The notes under the pieces were generated by a model that ran no database searches, was not told where the DNA came from, and saw nothing but the letters and a program-made list of their open reading frames with translations. A DNA stretch of 64,000 bases from positions 248,001 to 312,000 of the forward strand of contig ML991778.1 in the NCBI GenBank assembly GCA_010094025.1, in the 5' to 3' direction. This DNA comes from Viridothelium virens (Eukaryota > Ascomycota > Dothideomycetes > Trypetheliales > Trypetheliaceae). The first letter of the stretch is position 1. Every line of letters begins with the position of its first letter. Shown here one piece after another: positions 1 to 11,721 of this stretch. The translations under genes and the position numbers were made by a program.

Positions 1-603
1 TCATATTGTTATACTCCCAAGTGAGGATCCACTACTGTCTGCAGCCTCAAAGAATCAATCAACACGCTGAACCGTAGAAATGCATCGGAAAGGCATGTCC
101 CTGAACTATGGATGCGGCTCTATCTGTTGTGCGACAAATTTGTTTTTCGTCAGTAGTCTGTCGAACCTCTAGGCTTACAATACCTATCGATGCTCTTATC
201 GCTTTGTGGCTTTGAACACACGGCAAGTTTATCATCGGCTCTTCTAGAATCTTAAAGGTCTCGTATTCTTGGCTCTACTTCAGTGGACATCTGCTGCATC
301 TTTCTATTGATTCCAAGTTCCTATCTTGTCGAATTATGACAGGGGTATCTATTATTGCAGATCATCCTCTCCAATTGAACAACGGAGACAGGGGTTTTTT
401 TGTTTTGCGTTTTTGTTTTTTTACCTACTAGCCCTGGCATCTATCTATGATAGGCTTGCTTGACTAGATTGACAGCACACGATTACCAACCCTTGTTGTT
501 GTAAAAGGATTGGGCACAGAGATATATTTTACCCAAGTCCTACCGCGTGTCTCTTCTGTAGCCTGAGAAGCCCAGCGCCCCATTTTCGGAAGTAAAGTAG
601 GCA
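1..603. other. Intergenic region upstream of the GT2 gene
   Basis: No supported reading frame. It contains a T-rich stretch at about 396-421, typical of fungal upstream DNA, and serves as the likely promoter and 5' leader of the plus-strand glycosyltransferase that begins at 604. No clear TATA box is visible. Confidence 0.6.
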
Positions 604-3600
604 ATGGGATTATTCGATTACTTTACGACTAGGGGGGTGAAGGAGATTGCGAATGCGGGTACTTCTGGATCACAGTCACCAAGCGCCGAGCAGATGAAGA
701 ACTCGATGATTCAACCCCCTCACGCAACAGAGCCAGGGAGCCATGACGGCACTCCAAGGTCCGGCACTTCAGGCCCATGGGACAAGAGGGTATCGCGGGC
801 TTCTATGACTCCATCCTTGCGCTCGCATAGCTTCATGGATGACATCAAGCATGAAGTCATGGTCAATTATCTTCATCAGCAGCAATGTGCTAGAATGTGG
901 ATGGTCGACGGTAGCAGGGCGAATCAAGGTGTCTTGGTGCGTAAAACAAGAGGCATCTATATGGCTTGCCCGCCGCAGCTGAGGGAGTCTGACCTTGCAA
1001 GCGCGGCAGCCGCTCTCAATCTACAGGTATGTTTCCTGTTGGATCTCTTCCATGACTTGGGGTAACTTCAATTCCAGGCTGTGATGACTGTGGATTCTCG
1101 CGTCGTTCGAACTTTGCTCGAGTCGGCGACTGGTATGCTCGAATTACCACTCAGCAATGGCCTCCATGTCCAGGTGCTCCCCTCCCTTGAGCAACTTCCT
1201 CGCGCAAGAAAACACCAGATGGCTGCTGTCATTGCCTCAGAACCATATCTCGTCGTCTGGGACGACGAAGCAACCCACCTTGTGGAACGTGCTGCAGCTA
1301 TAGAAGCTGATCTGATGAACCTTATCTGGAAGAACGGCAGTATCCGCGATCAAGATCATGCGGGCGAGAAGTCAGAAATTGGACCCGATATCACTATTTT
1401 GGAGGTTGACGAAGAGAGTGGAGAGTTGATTCCGCAAGCTCGTCCAGTCCATATCATGAACGCCGCGCTGGTTGGCTTTACAATCTTTCTTGTGGTTGCA
1501 ATGCTCGGAGCCGGTTTTCGCGAAGTTGCGGGCGAGACCGCCGTAGACAAAAACTACATGAGGATTGCCTTTATCGCATTAGTGCCGGTTCAAGTCTTCT
1601 TTACCTTGGCAAGTTCCTCCGCATTTTCCCTGCTCATGGATGCACTAACAGTGTCCACTCAGTTTTTCGCTCAAGTTGTAGTGGGCTGCATTGCGCAATG
1701 CATCGGACCTATCCGCCAGATGAAAACCAATTCTCGATACTATTCCGCTCAGGCCCCAGCTCGGCTACGAAATGGCTCTCTGCCTCACGTGACAATCCAA
1801 TGTCCTGTGTACAAAGAAGGGCTAGCATCTGTCATAGCGCCAACAATCAAGTCGATCAAGCAGGCTATATCCACTTATGAGCTGCAAGGTGGCTCTGCGA
1901 ACATGTTTGTAAATGATGATGGGCTCCAACTTCTCGATGAAGAGGAGAGGAATCAGAGGATCGACTTCTATGCGGATCACAGCATTGGATGGGTTGCGAG
2001 GCCAAAACATGGCGAAAATGGATTCCTACGAAGGGGAAAGTTCAAGAAGGTACGTCTTCTCCCATTGTGCGCATCTTTCCACGCCATGTGCTGTGTTGAA
2101 GGAGCCTGAGGCCGTCTTCAGGCACTTGCAGGAGCTGACACGTGCGTCAAGGCATCCAATATGAACTTCGCGTTGATGATCTCGTGTAAAGTCGAGGATA
2201 AGCTGCGCCAAATTGACAGATCGCAGCACTGGGATCAGAACGATGAAGCAGAGGCCTATGAGCATTCCTTGAAGCAGGTGCTGGCAGAAGACGGGCGTGC
2301 CTGGGCTGATGGAAATATACGCGTTGGCGATTACATTCTTCTCAGTAAGTAGGCATGAAGACGCTTGACCCTCTCTCCATGTGTTGATAGCATTTGATAG
2401 TCGATTCTGACACGCGGGTTCCCGCCGATTGTCTCTTTGACGCCGCTTCTGAAATGGAACAATCGCCGGAAGTTGGTATCATGCAATTCTCCTCCGGCGT
2501 GATGCAAGTTGTGCACACCTACTTCGAAAACGGTATCACCTTTTTCACAAACCTCATCTACACGGCGATCCGATACACTGTCTCCAATGGTGACGTTGCA
2601 CCTTTCGTTGGCCATAATGCCATACTTCGATGGAGTGCTTTGCAAATGATATCGTACTTTGACGAAGATGGCTACGAGAAATTCTGGAGCGAAAGCCATG
2701 TCTCCGAAGATTTTGACATGGCCTTGCGCCTGCAAGTCAATGGTTACATCATCCGTCTTGCGGCCTGGGCAGGTGACGGCTTCAAAGAAGGCGTCTCTCT
2801 GACCGTCTATGATGAACTTGCACGATGGGAAAAATATGCATATGGCTGCAACGAATTACTCTTTCATCCAGTCCGCTTTTGGCTGACTCGAGGTCCTTTC
2901 ACGCCGCTATTTCGAAAGTTCTTGTTCAGCAACATCCGCGTGACAAGCAAGATCACTATCTTAAGTTACATCGGAACCTATTACGCAATTGGAGCTGCAT
3001 GGATAATGACAACTGCGAATTATTTCGCAATCGGATGGTTCAATGGATACCTGGATAAGTATTATATCGACTCCTGGAAGGTCTGGTTTAGCATTGTCAT
3101 TGTCTTCAATGGACTTGGGAACGTGGCTCTGGCAATTATGCGGTATGCTTATTCCCCAGTCCTCCTAACAGCGATCAGACAGACTCACTGAAGTACGCCT
3201 CGCAGCTACCGAACTGGGGACAAGCCTTTCCTTTCAGCACTTCTTGAGAACATCAAATGGATACCCCTTCTTGCTATCTTCCTGGGCGGCCTCTCCCTCC
3301 ACATATCCAGCGCCCTCCTTGCGCATATGTTCTCCGTCAATATGACCTGGGGTGCCACCGCCAAAGAAGCAGAATTCAGCAACTTCTTCATCGAGGTGCC
3401 TAAAGTGCTACGGCGGTTCAAGTTCAGCATGGGGTTCGCGGTGATCATGATGGCTGCAATGGTGGTACTGGCCAAAGCGAGCTGGGTGCCCTGGGACTGG
3501 CATATCAAGGACATGGTGGCGATTTTGCCAATGGCAACCGTAGCAGGGAGCCACCTCTTACTGCCAGTGGCGCTCAATCCAGCTTTGATGACGTTTTCGT

Positions 3601-3605
3601 GGTAA
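604..3605 (+). CDS. Family 2 glycosyltransferase, chitin-synthase-like (fungal GT2 type)
   Basis: Five exons: 604-1026, 1078-2049, 2152-2344, 2401-3142 and 3206-3605, giving 909 residues. All junctions keep phase and use GT..AG borders. The GT2 signature is complete: a DDG motif near residue 421, the DSD metal-binding motif near 531-533, a SED catalytic motif near 631-633, and an ARW element near 670 in the place of the family's QxxRW box. Two membrane segments precede the catalytic part (about 273-325) and several follow it, the architecture of a processive membrane polysaccharide synthase. The sequence resembles the conserved fungal GT2 protein studied in Zymoseptoria and Fusarium, where it is needed for hyphal growth on solid surfaces and for virulence; the product of that enzyme is not settled. 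The family is clear; orthology to that protein is my recollection and was not aligned. Confidence 0.88.
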
Positions 3606-4168
3606 ACAAGTATCCGGGCTGGGAGTAATAAGGCGTTGCTCGAAGTTATGACGATAATGATGAGATCTAAAGGCAGGCGTCTCTTGGCAACAAGGTTTTA
3701 AAAATTTTGGGCGTGAGTATCGGGGTACATTCGAGGACCGAGGCAACGGCTAGAAATCATGCAATAAAATGTCTCTCTTCAATACACATTGCTTTTACTC
3801 TTTCATGTACTCCCCGACCACACTTAGCACCTTCTCCACCACCTTACTACAATCAGCTATCGGCTGATAAGATTTCGCAAACCTGGCTCCCGACTCTTCA
3901 CTACTATTCTGTCATTACTGTCAAACACCAACTTTAAACCTCTTTCAATTTCTCCAGTTTGCCCTTTCGGTTGGCCTGCTTGTGAAAGTCATCGTCCCTA
4001 TCTCATGGCCGAGCCGGCGTCCTGGGCCTTAAAGTGACCAGTGAGCTCTGAAGACAGCGCAGTGGAAAGTCCAAAGTACGCAAAAGCGATTCTAGAACTT
4101 TTCCGTTGTGTCTAAGGTCATCTTTTCCACGTTTAGGCAACTGCAGGAGTAACGATGCTGGGACCATT
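3606..4168. other. Intergenic region between convergent genes
   Basis: Lies between the 3' ends of the GT2 gene and the minus-strand zinc-finger gene. It must hold both 3' untranslated regions. I see no convincing gene; the short open frames here have no recognisable features. Confidence 0.55.
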
Positions 4169-6497
4169 TCACGGTACCGGGTCACCAGGTATGGAGGCCT
4201 CGTCTTTAAGCCCTTCCAGTCCGCCAGAGTCCTTCAATGACGAATCACTATGGTGCGAATGACACGAGTGAAACTCCGATGAGCATAAGCTCGATGCATG
4301 TGGGCTCTCCGCTGCACCAACCGATTGTGAAGGCTCCAACTCGATCCCGAGAGCGGCTTCATCCTAAATTAGCTTGTCAGAGTTGTCTACCAAATGACTG
4401 GACACCTCGAGAAGTAGAGTATTACCATGAACCAGTACTTCAGTACCAACCGGCCCCAACTCGCTGCCGGCATCTCCGGATTATGAAGCATTGAACGATG
4501 AACCTTGGCCTGTTCTTCAGATGATCCTAGCGAATGCAACAGCCATCGATTAACCCTATCTCTCGTTCCGTTCCAGTTCCCGAGTAGGGATGCATCGTAG
4601 GATTGGACGATGATTCCGTCTGTGGCGAGACCGGGTTGCGAGTTTTCGTCGTCCGATTGTCGATCTTGCAGGAACCCACTCCACGCATTGCAAATTTTGG
4701 TCTCGGTATCACCTAGGGCAGTGATGGATTTTCGGTGGTACTCAGCACTATACATGACGTCGTCTCTAATGACTTTCAATTCTTCACGCTGATGTACCAT
4801 TTCCGCATGGATCGGTGAGTCAATCATGGTCCCGTCATTTGCGAGTGTCGTCATTAGGATATGATCTATGAAGTCTATTTCTTGTTTTAGAAGTCCCACG
4901 AGCCGCATTCTGGATACGTAATGGGAAACTTCTGGGTGACTGTATGGGTCAGAACTCAGAGCGTTCAGAGTCGAGTTGTCGAGGCGTCTCGGAAACCGAT
5001 ACTCGGCTGTCGTTCGTCTTAGATTATGCCATGAAGCTCCTAGTTGATTGGCCGCTGACTCTATGTGCGGGCGCAGCGCATCGACTCGGTCCTTCTGCGA
5101 CTCTGGAATTGCCTCCATACAGGCGTCTTCAAGAACCTCGGTCCATTTACCAATGAACGCTCCGTGAGAATGTTTCAGATGCTGACGGAAGTGATCAATT
5201 CTCCAAAACCTTTTCTCGAGATTACACTGCTGGAAGCGATGCGCTATACGGAGGTGTTTGCGACAGAGCAAAGCTGCTTCCGGGTGCTTCGAGAAGGTAA
5301 CCTGGGTCTCGCAGTAGCCGCAGATTAAACTTTCTTGTCTCTGAAAAAATGCGTCTTGGATACTCCGAAGGGCCGAGCAAGACCACGAATGCTTACGTTC
5401 ATGCAACGACTCTATATGGCGTTCCGCCTCCTTCCTGTTGGCGAATGTGTTGGTGCAGAACCCACAAGTATACCGATTTGGAAACCGAGAAGACCGCAGT
5501 ATAGTTCTGGTTGTAAGGATTAGTCGGGAAATGCAAACAATCTCACCGAAGAGATCGTCGAAGACATACTTAGAGAGTTTCTCTGATTTATCGTGTTCTA
5601 GCCGAACGTTTTCAACCACGGAAGAAAGACCGAAAATACTGAGCGATGTCTGAGAGCCACTGCTCAGTGCGCGCCGGGCAGACTGGGCTGTGGATGATCT
5701 CGAAGATTCTCTAAGAAAGTCTGAGGAACTGCGCCTCGAAATCGTTCTATACGGCGGAGGGGGATCCTCTGAGATCCCCGACATTCGGGAGATGGAGCTC
5801 GAGACGCTCTGCAGGCTTCTCATACTACCTTCGGAATGGCTCAAAATTGACATTGTTGTGCTGTTCAAGGTCTCCAGTCTCTGAAGTATCTCTCCGATAT
5901 GAGCATTGGAATCTGAATGTTGCTCCGATGACGCGACTTTGCTTTGTTCGACTTTGGTTTCCAATACATCTGCCTTGCGGGCAGTGGAGATGCCTCGAGT
6001 CCTGCTTATACGTCAATAGCTTACAGTCCAATCGCGAAAGACCACACACACGTCGATAGCAAAAGTAGACTAGTATTAATCTCCGTTCTGCGGCAACTGA
6101 TCTCCTGCCTGATGCCTCTCACTGATTCTTGGTTCACGGCAACCCAGAACTTGCGTGCCCATGACTTGGTGCCTCTGCCAGGTGAAGGTCGTAGATCTCT
6201 GGCCGTTTTCAACCAGCTTGAGATCTCCCGGCTGCAATCCTCAAGCTGTATCTGGAGTGATGCCACATCGGCGTCGGCTTCATCTGCAGAGGCTTTCTTC
6301 GAAATCGTATCGAGTAACAGCTCGACGTCATGCAGCGTCCTCAACAAGCCATTGATATCTCGGAGAAAGCCATCTACAGTTTTTGATGCGGCAGCAATGC
6401 TCTCAAAGAGGTTCTTGAGAGTTTCTAATCCGCCGACACACTGTCCTGCTAATCCGATGATCCCAGCAAAGCTTGACACTGCAGCAATGGCTTCCAT
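4169..6497 (-). CDS. Fungal NACHT-type N-terminal domain protein with C2H2 zinc fingers
   Basis: Three exons on the minus strand: 6497-6052, 6001-4426 and 4363-4169, giving 738 residues. The first 150 residues are the alanine- and leucine-rich helical domain that starts many fungal STAND/NLR-like and azaphilone-L-type proteins. A serine-rich linker follows, then a C2H2 finger near 325-350 with the pattern CxxC...HxxxxH, a second CxxC...HxxxxH near 372-402 and a third, incomplete one. The tail motif WxxDEAAxGIE is restored only when the second intron is removed, which supports that junction. The first intron uses the less common donor GTGTGT; it was chosen because it is the only phase-compatible one. 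Such proteins lack an NTPase domain and their role is unknown; a signalling adaptor or regulator in non-self response is possible. Family placement is sound, function is inference. Confidence 0.78.
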
Positions 6498-7113
6498 CGC
6501 TGCCTAGAGGCGCTTGAGGGGCTCCAATTGCAAAGATATGGGACGTAGCTACCGTGGTGCAAGAGGTACTTAGAGGAAGAACCTACGATTCATTCAGAGG
6601 CTGTACATACTCAGCGGTGGATCAGCCTTGCATTAGGCTGACTCTGGGTGGCGAAGCAAAAACCCGCAGTAGGATTCCGCATGGATCCATTCGAAAGTGC
6701 CCCGATTCGTATCTTCCTTTTTCCTGGCGATGAAGAAATCCATTGAAGCCCTTCGAGAAGCTGCGACAAATCATATCTCAAAGTCGTGAAGGGTCGAGGT
6801 TCTTGTAGCGTAGATTAAAAGTAGAGGTAACGCCAAGGGTTTTCAGAAAACTCCCGCACGGCCATGCTTTACTCTAACTTCGCTTTGGCTTTCCTTCGAG
6901 TGTCAATCGGATTCGTAACCGGCAGCTTCCTATCTACATAACTCAAAATGTGGAAATAAAACTACACAAGCACAGGACCCAAATGTCACAGTCGCCGGCG
7001 ACATTGATCCTTTACATATTCCAGCATATCTGCCAAGCCGACCCAATTCCGGTACCGCGGAATCAGCCATGCCAGCTCACATTATTGACCTGTTCACTAG
7101 ACAGTCTGCTTTG
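6498..7113. other. Intergenic region, promoter side of the zinc-finger gene
   Basis: Between the start of the minus-strand zinc-finger gene and the stop of the next minus-strand gene. No coding frame is supported. It probably carries the promoter of the former and the 3' end of the latter. Confidence 0.5.
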
Positions 7114-8019
7114 TCAATCCATTGCTCGAGCCGTCTTCTTCCCTTTCAAGCTCCAGAGCCGAGTGCACCACTTATCGTTCGTCCTGCGATGCTCTCCTCC
7201 AAAATCTGACCTCGCCAGTCTCTTGTCGTACCACTTCCTCACCTTCTCAGCTTCACGCCTGACCAAATCCGCTTGTTGAATCACCTTCTCGGCTCTCTTC
7301 CTAATCCCTTCGACCCCTTTCCTCTTCCTCTCGCTCTCGCTCTCCAAGAACACCTGCTCATTCACTCTACGCCCATCACTCGTGTCCTCTGTACCAGCAT
7401 TCTCCCTCCTGTCCTTCGCCTCTCCACCCCACTCCGACCTTGTCCTCTTCGTCCTTGCTTCACACCGTGGACACGTCCACTCAATTATTGTCCAACCGGA
7501 ATCCGCCTCCTGCCTCTGCTCGTCATGCGTACGCGATAGCTTTGGGCCGAGCTTTGGCAAGAGAAACTGATGTCCACATTCAAACATGATCTTGGAGTAC
7601 GATAGGATACAAGCCCCGCAGGTAAGGCCAGCTGGATTTCGCACCGCCTCTTCGTGGGGTCCGCGCGGCCACTTTGTGGCATGTGGGTTCGCGACCAGCG
7701 TCGTGGTTTGGTGGCCACAGATGTAGTGGTGAACCTTCACTGCATCGTGATCCGACTCCAGCGAAGAGTGTGATGGCAAGCGGCAGAGAGCGCAACGGTC
7801 ATTGGATGTCTGAAAGTAATTGTAGCGTTCGCGAATGCCGGGGACGAATGGGAGTTCAGGATAGGCGAGGCGTGAAATGTTGCGGGCGAAGATGGGGATA
7901 ACGTCGCGGGTGGAGTGTTCGCAGGCAAAGTGGGTCGTAACGGCAACTTCAGGCAAGGTGAAGGTACTGCAGGGGGAGCATATTGGATCGTTGGTATGGT
8001 TCCTTGAGCTCGCTGACAT
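7114..8019 (-). CDS. Cysteine-rich protein with paired CxxC motifs, unrecognised
   Basis: Single-exon frame of 301 residues; the ATG at 8019 was chosen because the frame upstream has no other ATG. Not a family I recognise. It carries a series of CxxC and CxH pairs: CSPC near the start, CALC, a CGH, CGAC, a second CGH and CPRC near residue 190, the arrangement of a treble-clef or RING-like zinc fold. The last hundred residues are strongly charged, rich in Arg, Lys and Glu, and probably helical. No signal peptide, so a nuclear or cytoplasmic place is likely. Many ascomycetes carry orphan proteins with this layout. The coding frame is credible; the function is unknown. Confidence 0.7.
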   Translation of the reverse strand: MSASSRNHTNDPICSPCSTFTLPEVAVTTHFACEHSTRDVIPIFARNISRLAYPELPFVPGIRERYNYFQTSNDRCALCRLPSHSSLESDHDAVKVHHYICGHQTTTLVANPHATKWPRGPHEEAVRNPAGLTCGACILSYSKIMFECGHQFLLPKLGPKLSRTHDEQRQEADSGWTIIEWTCPRCEARTKRTRSEWGGEAKDRRENAGTEDTSDGRRVNEQVFLESESERKRKGVEGIRKRAEKVIQQADLVRREAEKVRKWYDKRLARSDFGGEHRRTNDKWCTRLWSLKGKKTARAMD

Positions 8020-8380
8020 TGCAGCAGAGCGCAACGCGATAGGAAGATCTGTCAGAAGAGCCTAAGGACACTGGAGCTACTACAAACATTGTATGCAGAG
8101 AAGAAGTGGCTTAGCAGTGCAGATTGGTCAAAGAGAGCATAGATGGAGAGTTTTTTGAGGCAGGAGTACCTTCGTACGAACACGAAACAACATATACACC
8201 TTAGGAATAAAATCAGTATACCCGAGTGCTATCAATGAAATAACTCCCCTCCCAAAACAGAACAAGCATTTTAGGAACGAAGTCAGTAAACCCAAGCACC
8301 ATCAGCGAAACACCAGACCTCCTCCATCGGAACACCGAATCGATCCATCCGTCCGGCAGTGAAAGTCAGCTCCTCTCCCT
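8020..8380. other. Intergenic region with a short duplicated segment
   Basis: Upstream of the cysteine-rich gene and downstream of the surface-protein gene, both on the minus strand. It contains the diverged 70-bp-period duplication listed separately. No coding frame. Confidence 0.55.
8201..8312. repeat. Diverged direct repeat, two copies of about 42 bp, period 70 bp
   Basis: Copy A at 8201-8242 and copy B at 8271-8312 both begin TTAGGAA and align without gaps: 31 of 42 positions match. Ten of the eleven differences are transitions and eight of these put A or T in copy A, a pattern expected from C-to-T mutation such as RIP, though the repeat is short for classic RIP. Located between two genes. 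Confidence 0.6.
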
Positions 8381-9987
8381 TCACATCACAAACAGGCTGA
8401 TCGCAACAGCTGCCAAACAAGTACAGGCGGCAACCCTGGCAAACGGGATCACCAACACGGCTCCGGCGCCTTCTGCACCTTGCGGTGAATCGGAATCGTC
8501 CGGGGTAGGAGTGCTGGAGATTGCGAATTCACTGAGCGTGCTCAGAACGGTGGACGTGCTGAATGGACTGTCTGTGGGTTCAGGTGCGGTCACCGTCTCC
8601 GCTTGAAGGTCATCCGAAGCGGTACGTTTAGTGTGATCAAGCTCCTCAAGAGTCATAATGCGGTGATCGCCGACGTAGACATCAAGCTGGCCGTCATCAG
8701 ATTCTCCCACGAGACCTTTCTCAGCATTAGACGCATCTTCGTCAATCTCTTCGCCACTCTCTATCCGAACGGGAAGGGTGTCACCATTGCTTTTCAGAAT
8801 CGCCTCGAGAGTAGCCGATGCTCCATATTCACTCACGCGCAAAGTGAATTCGTCATCCTTACCTTCGATCGTGAATCCTGAAGTGACATCTGGGGACGTT
8901 CCATCATACATGATAGTGAACGGTCCGTCAAACCCAGTGAGGTTGTCCCGTTCGCCTTCGATGATAGCCACTTCGGTAGTCTCCGGTCCATATCCCACGA
9001 GGACCTGGGTGTTCGGCTCGTCGTTGGCATCGCTGGCCTCCAGCATCTCGAAGAGTGTCTCCTGCGGTGCCACCTTGATGTCAATGTGGGTGTACGATCC
9101 ATTTGCCTTGTCGGTCTCTATTGTCGGGGCAGTAGTGATTGCCGGTGTTGGTTGAGATGTACCATTGAGCCAAACTGTGTTCCGTGCCATCAAACTCCTG
9201 AATGGCATTGATGGCGAAAGGCTGGCGGATGTGCTCTCTGTAGCTTGATCCGCGTCCGAGATCTCCAGAGCTGACCTTTTGACGGACTCCCAAGGCTTGG
9301 AAATATAGGGAGAGATGAAGTGTGGGCCATGTTTCTTGGGTGATCTTTGCTTCTCAAGTGGGTATGAGTCTCGAAAGAAGCTGGTGCATGACGGCTCTGC
9401 CGTCGTCTCAGGTTCGATAGATCGACGAGCATATTGATCAGTTGTAGTATCTGACGTTTCGGATTGATCGATGGACTGTGGGAAGTCTTGACGTTTCTCA
9501 AGAGAGGAGGTGGATGCTTCATCCACAGCTAGACCCGAGAAAATACCAGTGAAGGTAGTCTGTGAGCAAAATCAGATCAGCCGGAATGTCATTGCCGAGG
9601 CTGGCGTTGCAATACCTTGTGAACATTCGTTGGCACAGGGCTCTCGCAAGACACCAAGGTGACAGGTTCAACATCGGACCAGGTAAAGGGACGAAGTTCA
9701 ACCCGATCTGAATACGTCCTCGTGTAGACGTCGGCTGAGCTTGTGAACTTCCACTGAATGGAAGATTTGCAGTCCCCTAGCAAGAGTCGAGGTCAATCAA
9801 GGGACGAATGAATACTTTCCTGTCAGCTGCTCGACCTACCAAAGCTTGGAGGCGGAGTTGCAGTTGAGGTAGAGACCAGGTCGGAGGAAAGAGGGATTGC
9901 TACTGTAGGAGGAGGTGTTGGTCCTTGTTCGGCAGTAATGCGGCTAGCCAGTAGGGCCATGATAACCACCCCGATGTAAGGCTGCAT
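8381..9987 (-). CDS. Secreted or surface-anchored glycoprotein, unrecognised
   Basis: Three exons: 9987-9840, 9776-9616 and 9559-8381, giving 495 residues; phases agree at both junctions. The protein starts with a clear signal peptide (residues 1-19, hydrophobic core then A-x-A-like end) and ends in a 20-residue hydrophobic tail preceded by small residues, which suits either a GPI anchor or a single membrane segment. Between them lie a proline-rich stretch, Ser/Thr-rich linkers likely to be O-glycosylated and an acidic middle rich in Asp and Glu. No catalytic motif is seen. It is most likely a cell-wall or plasma-membrane surface protein. Function unknown. Confidence 0.75.
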
Positions 9988-10867
9988 GGTGAACGAGGAC
10001 TTGAAAGTAATAAGATGAATCAGAAAATGTGGATGATACAGAATGCAGTGCTGAGAGTGTCTGAGTTCCAAAAGCTGTTGGGAGAGAAGATGGAAGTGAA
10101 AAGTAAGTTGAGAAAGACGAGTACTTAAAGGAGAATCTCTGTTTACAATGCATGGGAAAGGACCCACGGGCAGCTACTCGAAACAGAAATTGATCCGGCT
10201 GAACTGGCAAGCTCGAGACAAGAAGCAGGTTCACGGTAGTCACAACACTTGCTCGAGAGGCAGGAACTGCGCAGAGAAAACATGAGCAAATCCGTCAAAA
10301 CAACGGCAATCCGAGGCGATGGAAAGTGCGAGTCTAATATAGTAGTGTGGAAATACTATTACCCCAGATAAGCATAGATACCTAACCTTTGGGAACTAAT
10401 AATTGACGCATCACAATGTCTGTGAGGCCTACTTGTGTGATCGTACATCCGCTCGTTAGCTTGCCAGGTTTGCGTCTATCCTCCTATTCGAGTAACTGCC
10501 TTAATTCCAAGGGATCAGCGGTAGTCCTCATGGGTACCTCGACGCCGATCAAGTTACCTCGTTCAGCCAGGCGTGATCACGTACTGTCGAGTCTAGCCAA
10601 GAACAGCGACGTTCCTACCGTGACTAAACGCAAGTGAACTTGGTAGTGTTGATGGTGTATTGAGTGGTGGCGCGAACAAAGGCAAGAGGCGGCGATCGCT
10701 GCCACCTCTACTATCTCTGCGGGGCAAGCCATGAGCACGCCATCTGGGCAGGCAGGAGCATATCATGAGCATATCATGAGCTTGGGTCCGGTGTTGGAGG
10801 AGTCGCGTCGCTCACATCAGATACATCCAAAAGCGTATCAGAAGAATCGCTGCTGCTCTGCAAGACC
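9988..10867. other. Divergent intergenic region
   Basis: Separates the minus-strand surface-protein gene from the plus-strand carbonic anhydrase and so should carry both promoters. Short open frames exist on both strands but none has a signal worth calling. Confidence 0.55.
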
Positions 10868-11436
10868 ATGCCAACTGCCGTGCAAAAGAACCTCGTTATC
10901 TCAAATGAGAAGTACGCGAGTTCCTTTACGGAGGCACTGGAGGGCAAGCTGCCACTGCCACCCGCAAAGAAATACCTTGTTGGTAAGTCAAACAGCTTGA
11001 ACGTGGTCATGGCAGCTCTGAAAGAATGGCAGTAACATGCATGGATGCTCGCATCGATCCTGCCTCAGCATTTGGCATCAACCTCGGCGATGCCCATGTT
11101 ATCCGCAATGCGGGTGGCTCTGCCAAGGACGCTCTTCGTTCTATCGTCATCTCCGAGCAGCTCCTCGGAACTACTGAGATTTTGCTCGTCAAGCATACTG
11201 ATTGTGGTATGCTGACCTTCAGCAACAACGATGCTCACCAGCTCGTCGAGAAGAACCTCGGTGCTGGAGTTCAAGAAGAATTGAAAGGTTTGGATTTTCT
11301 GCCATTTCCAGAGTTGGACCAGGCAGTGAAGGATGATCTTGCATTTTTGGAGGCCTCAAGACTGATCCCTGGTGAAGTGGCCGTGAGTGGATGGGTCTAT
11401 GATGTTGGCAGCGGGAAGGTGAGGCCGGTCGCGTGA
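10868..11436 (+). CDS. Beta-class carbonic anhydrase
   Basis: Two exons, 10868-10982 and 11033-11436, giving 172 residues. It interconverts CO2 and bicarbonate, feeding carboxylation reactions and pH control. The zinc ligands are visible as Cys41 (in CMDAR), His93 and Cys96 (in HTDCGM), and the Asp43-Arg45 dyad that gates the zinc is intact, so it should be active. The length fits the short cab-type beta enzymes that fungi carry beside longer mitochondrial or cytosolic ones. There is no targeting peptide, so the enzyme is probably cytosolic. The intron has a GTAAGT donor and falls just before the first zinc-ligand motif. An Mpv17-type gene follows 285 bp downstream in the same direction. Confidence 0.93.
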
Positions 11437-11721
11437 GAGCTGATAGCGGTTATGGGTTGGTCTGGGAAATGCGCAGAGGCTGCGAACTTCGCATTCCTCC
11501 CCGGCCCTGGACACGTTACATCATCGTAGCTTCCGGTATATTCACCGCGTATGGAGTATGAGTTATGGCACTGCTGTCTCTTGCTGTTCTGGGTATCATG
11601 CTTGTTATCTGTCGATGGCAACGACCCAAGAGCCTTTCAACCATGTCATATTACACCTAATGTCCTCAGTACCTAATCATCTCCCTTCGATTTTCCAGAA
11701 CCACCCATAGTATCTACTAGG

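Noticed and set aside
5944-6507. 187-codon plus-strand frame
   Set aside because: Antisense to exon 1 and the first intron of the NACHT-type N-terminal gene.
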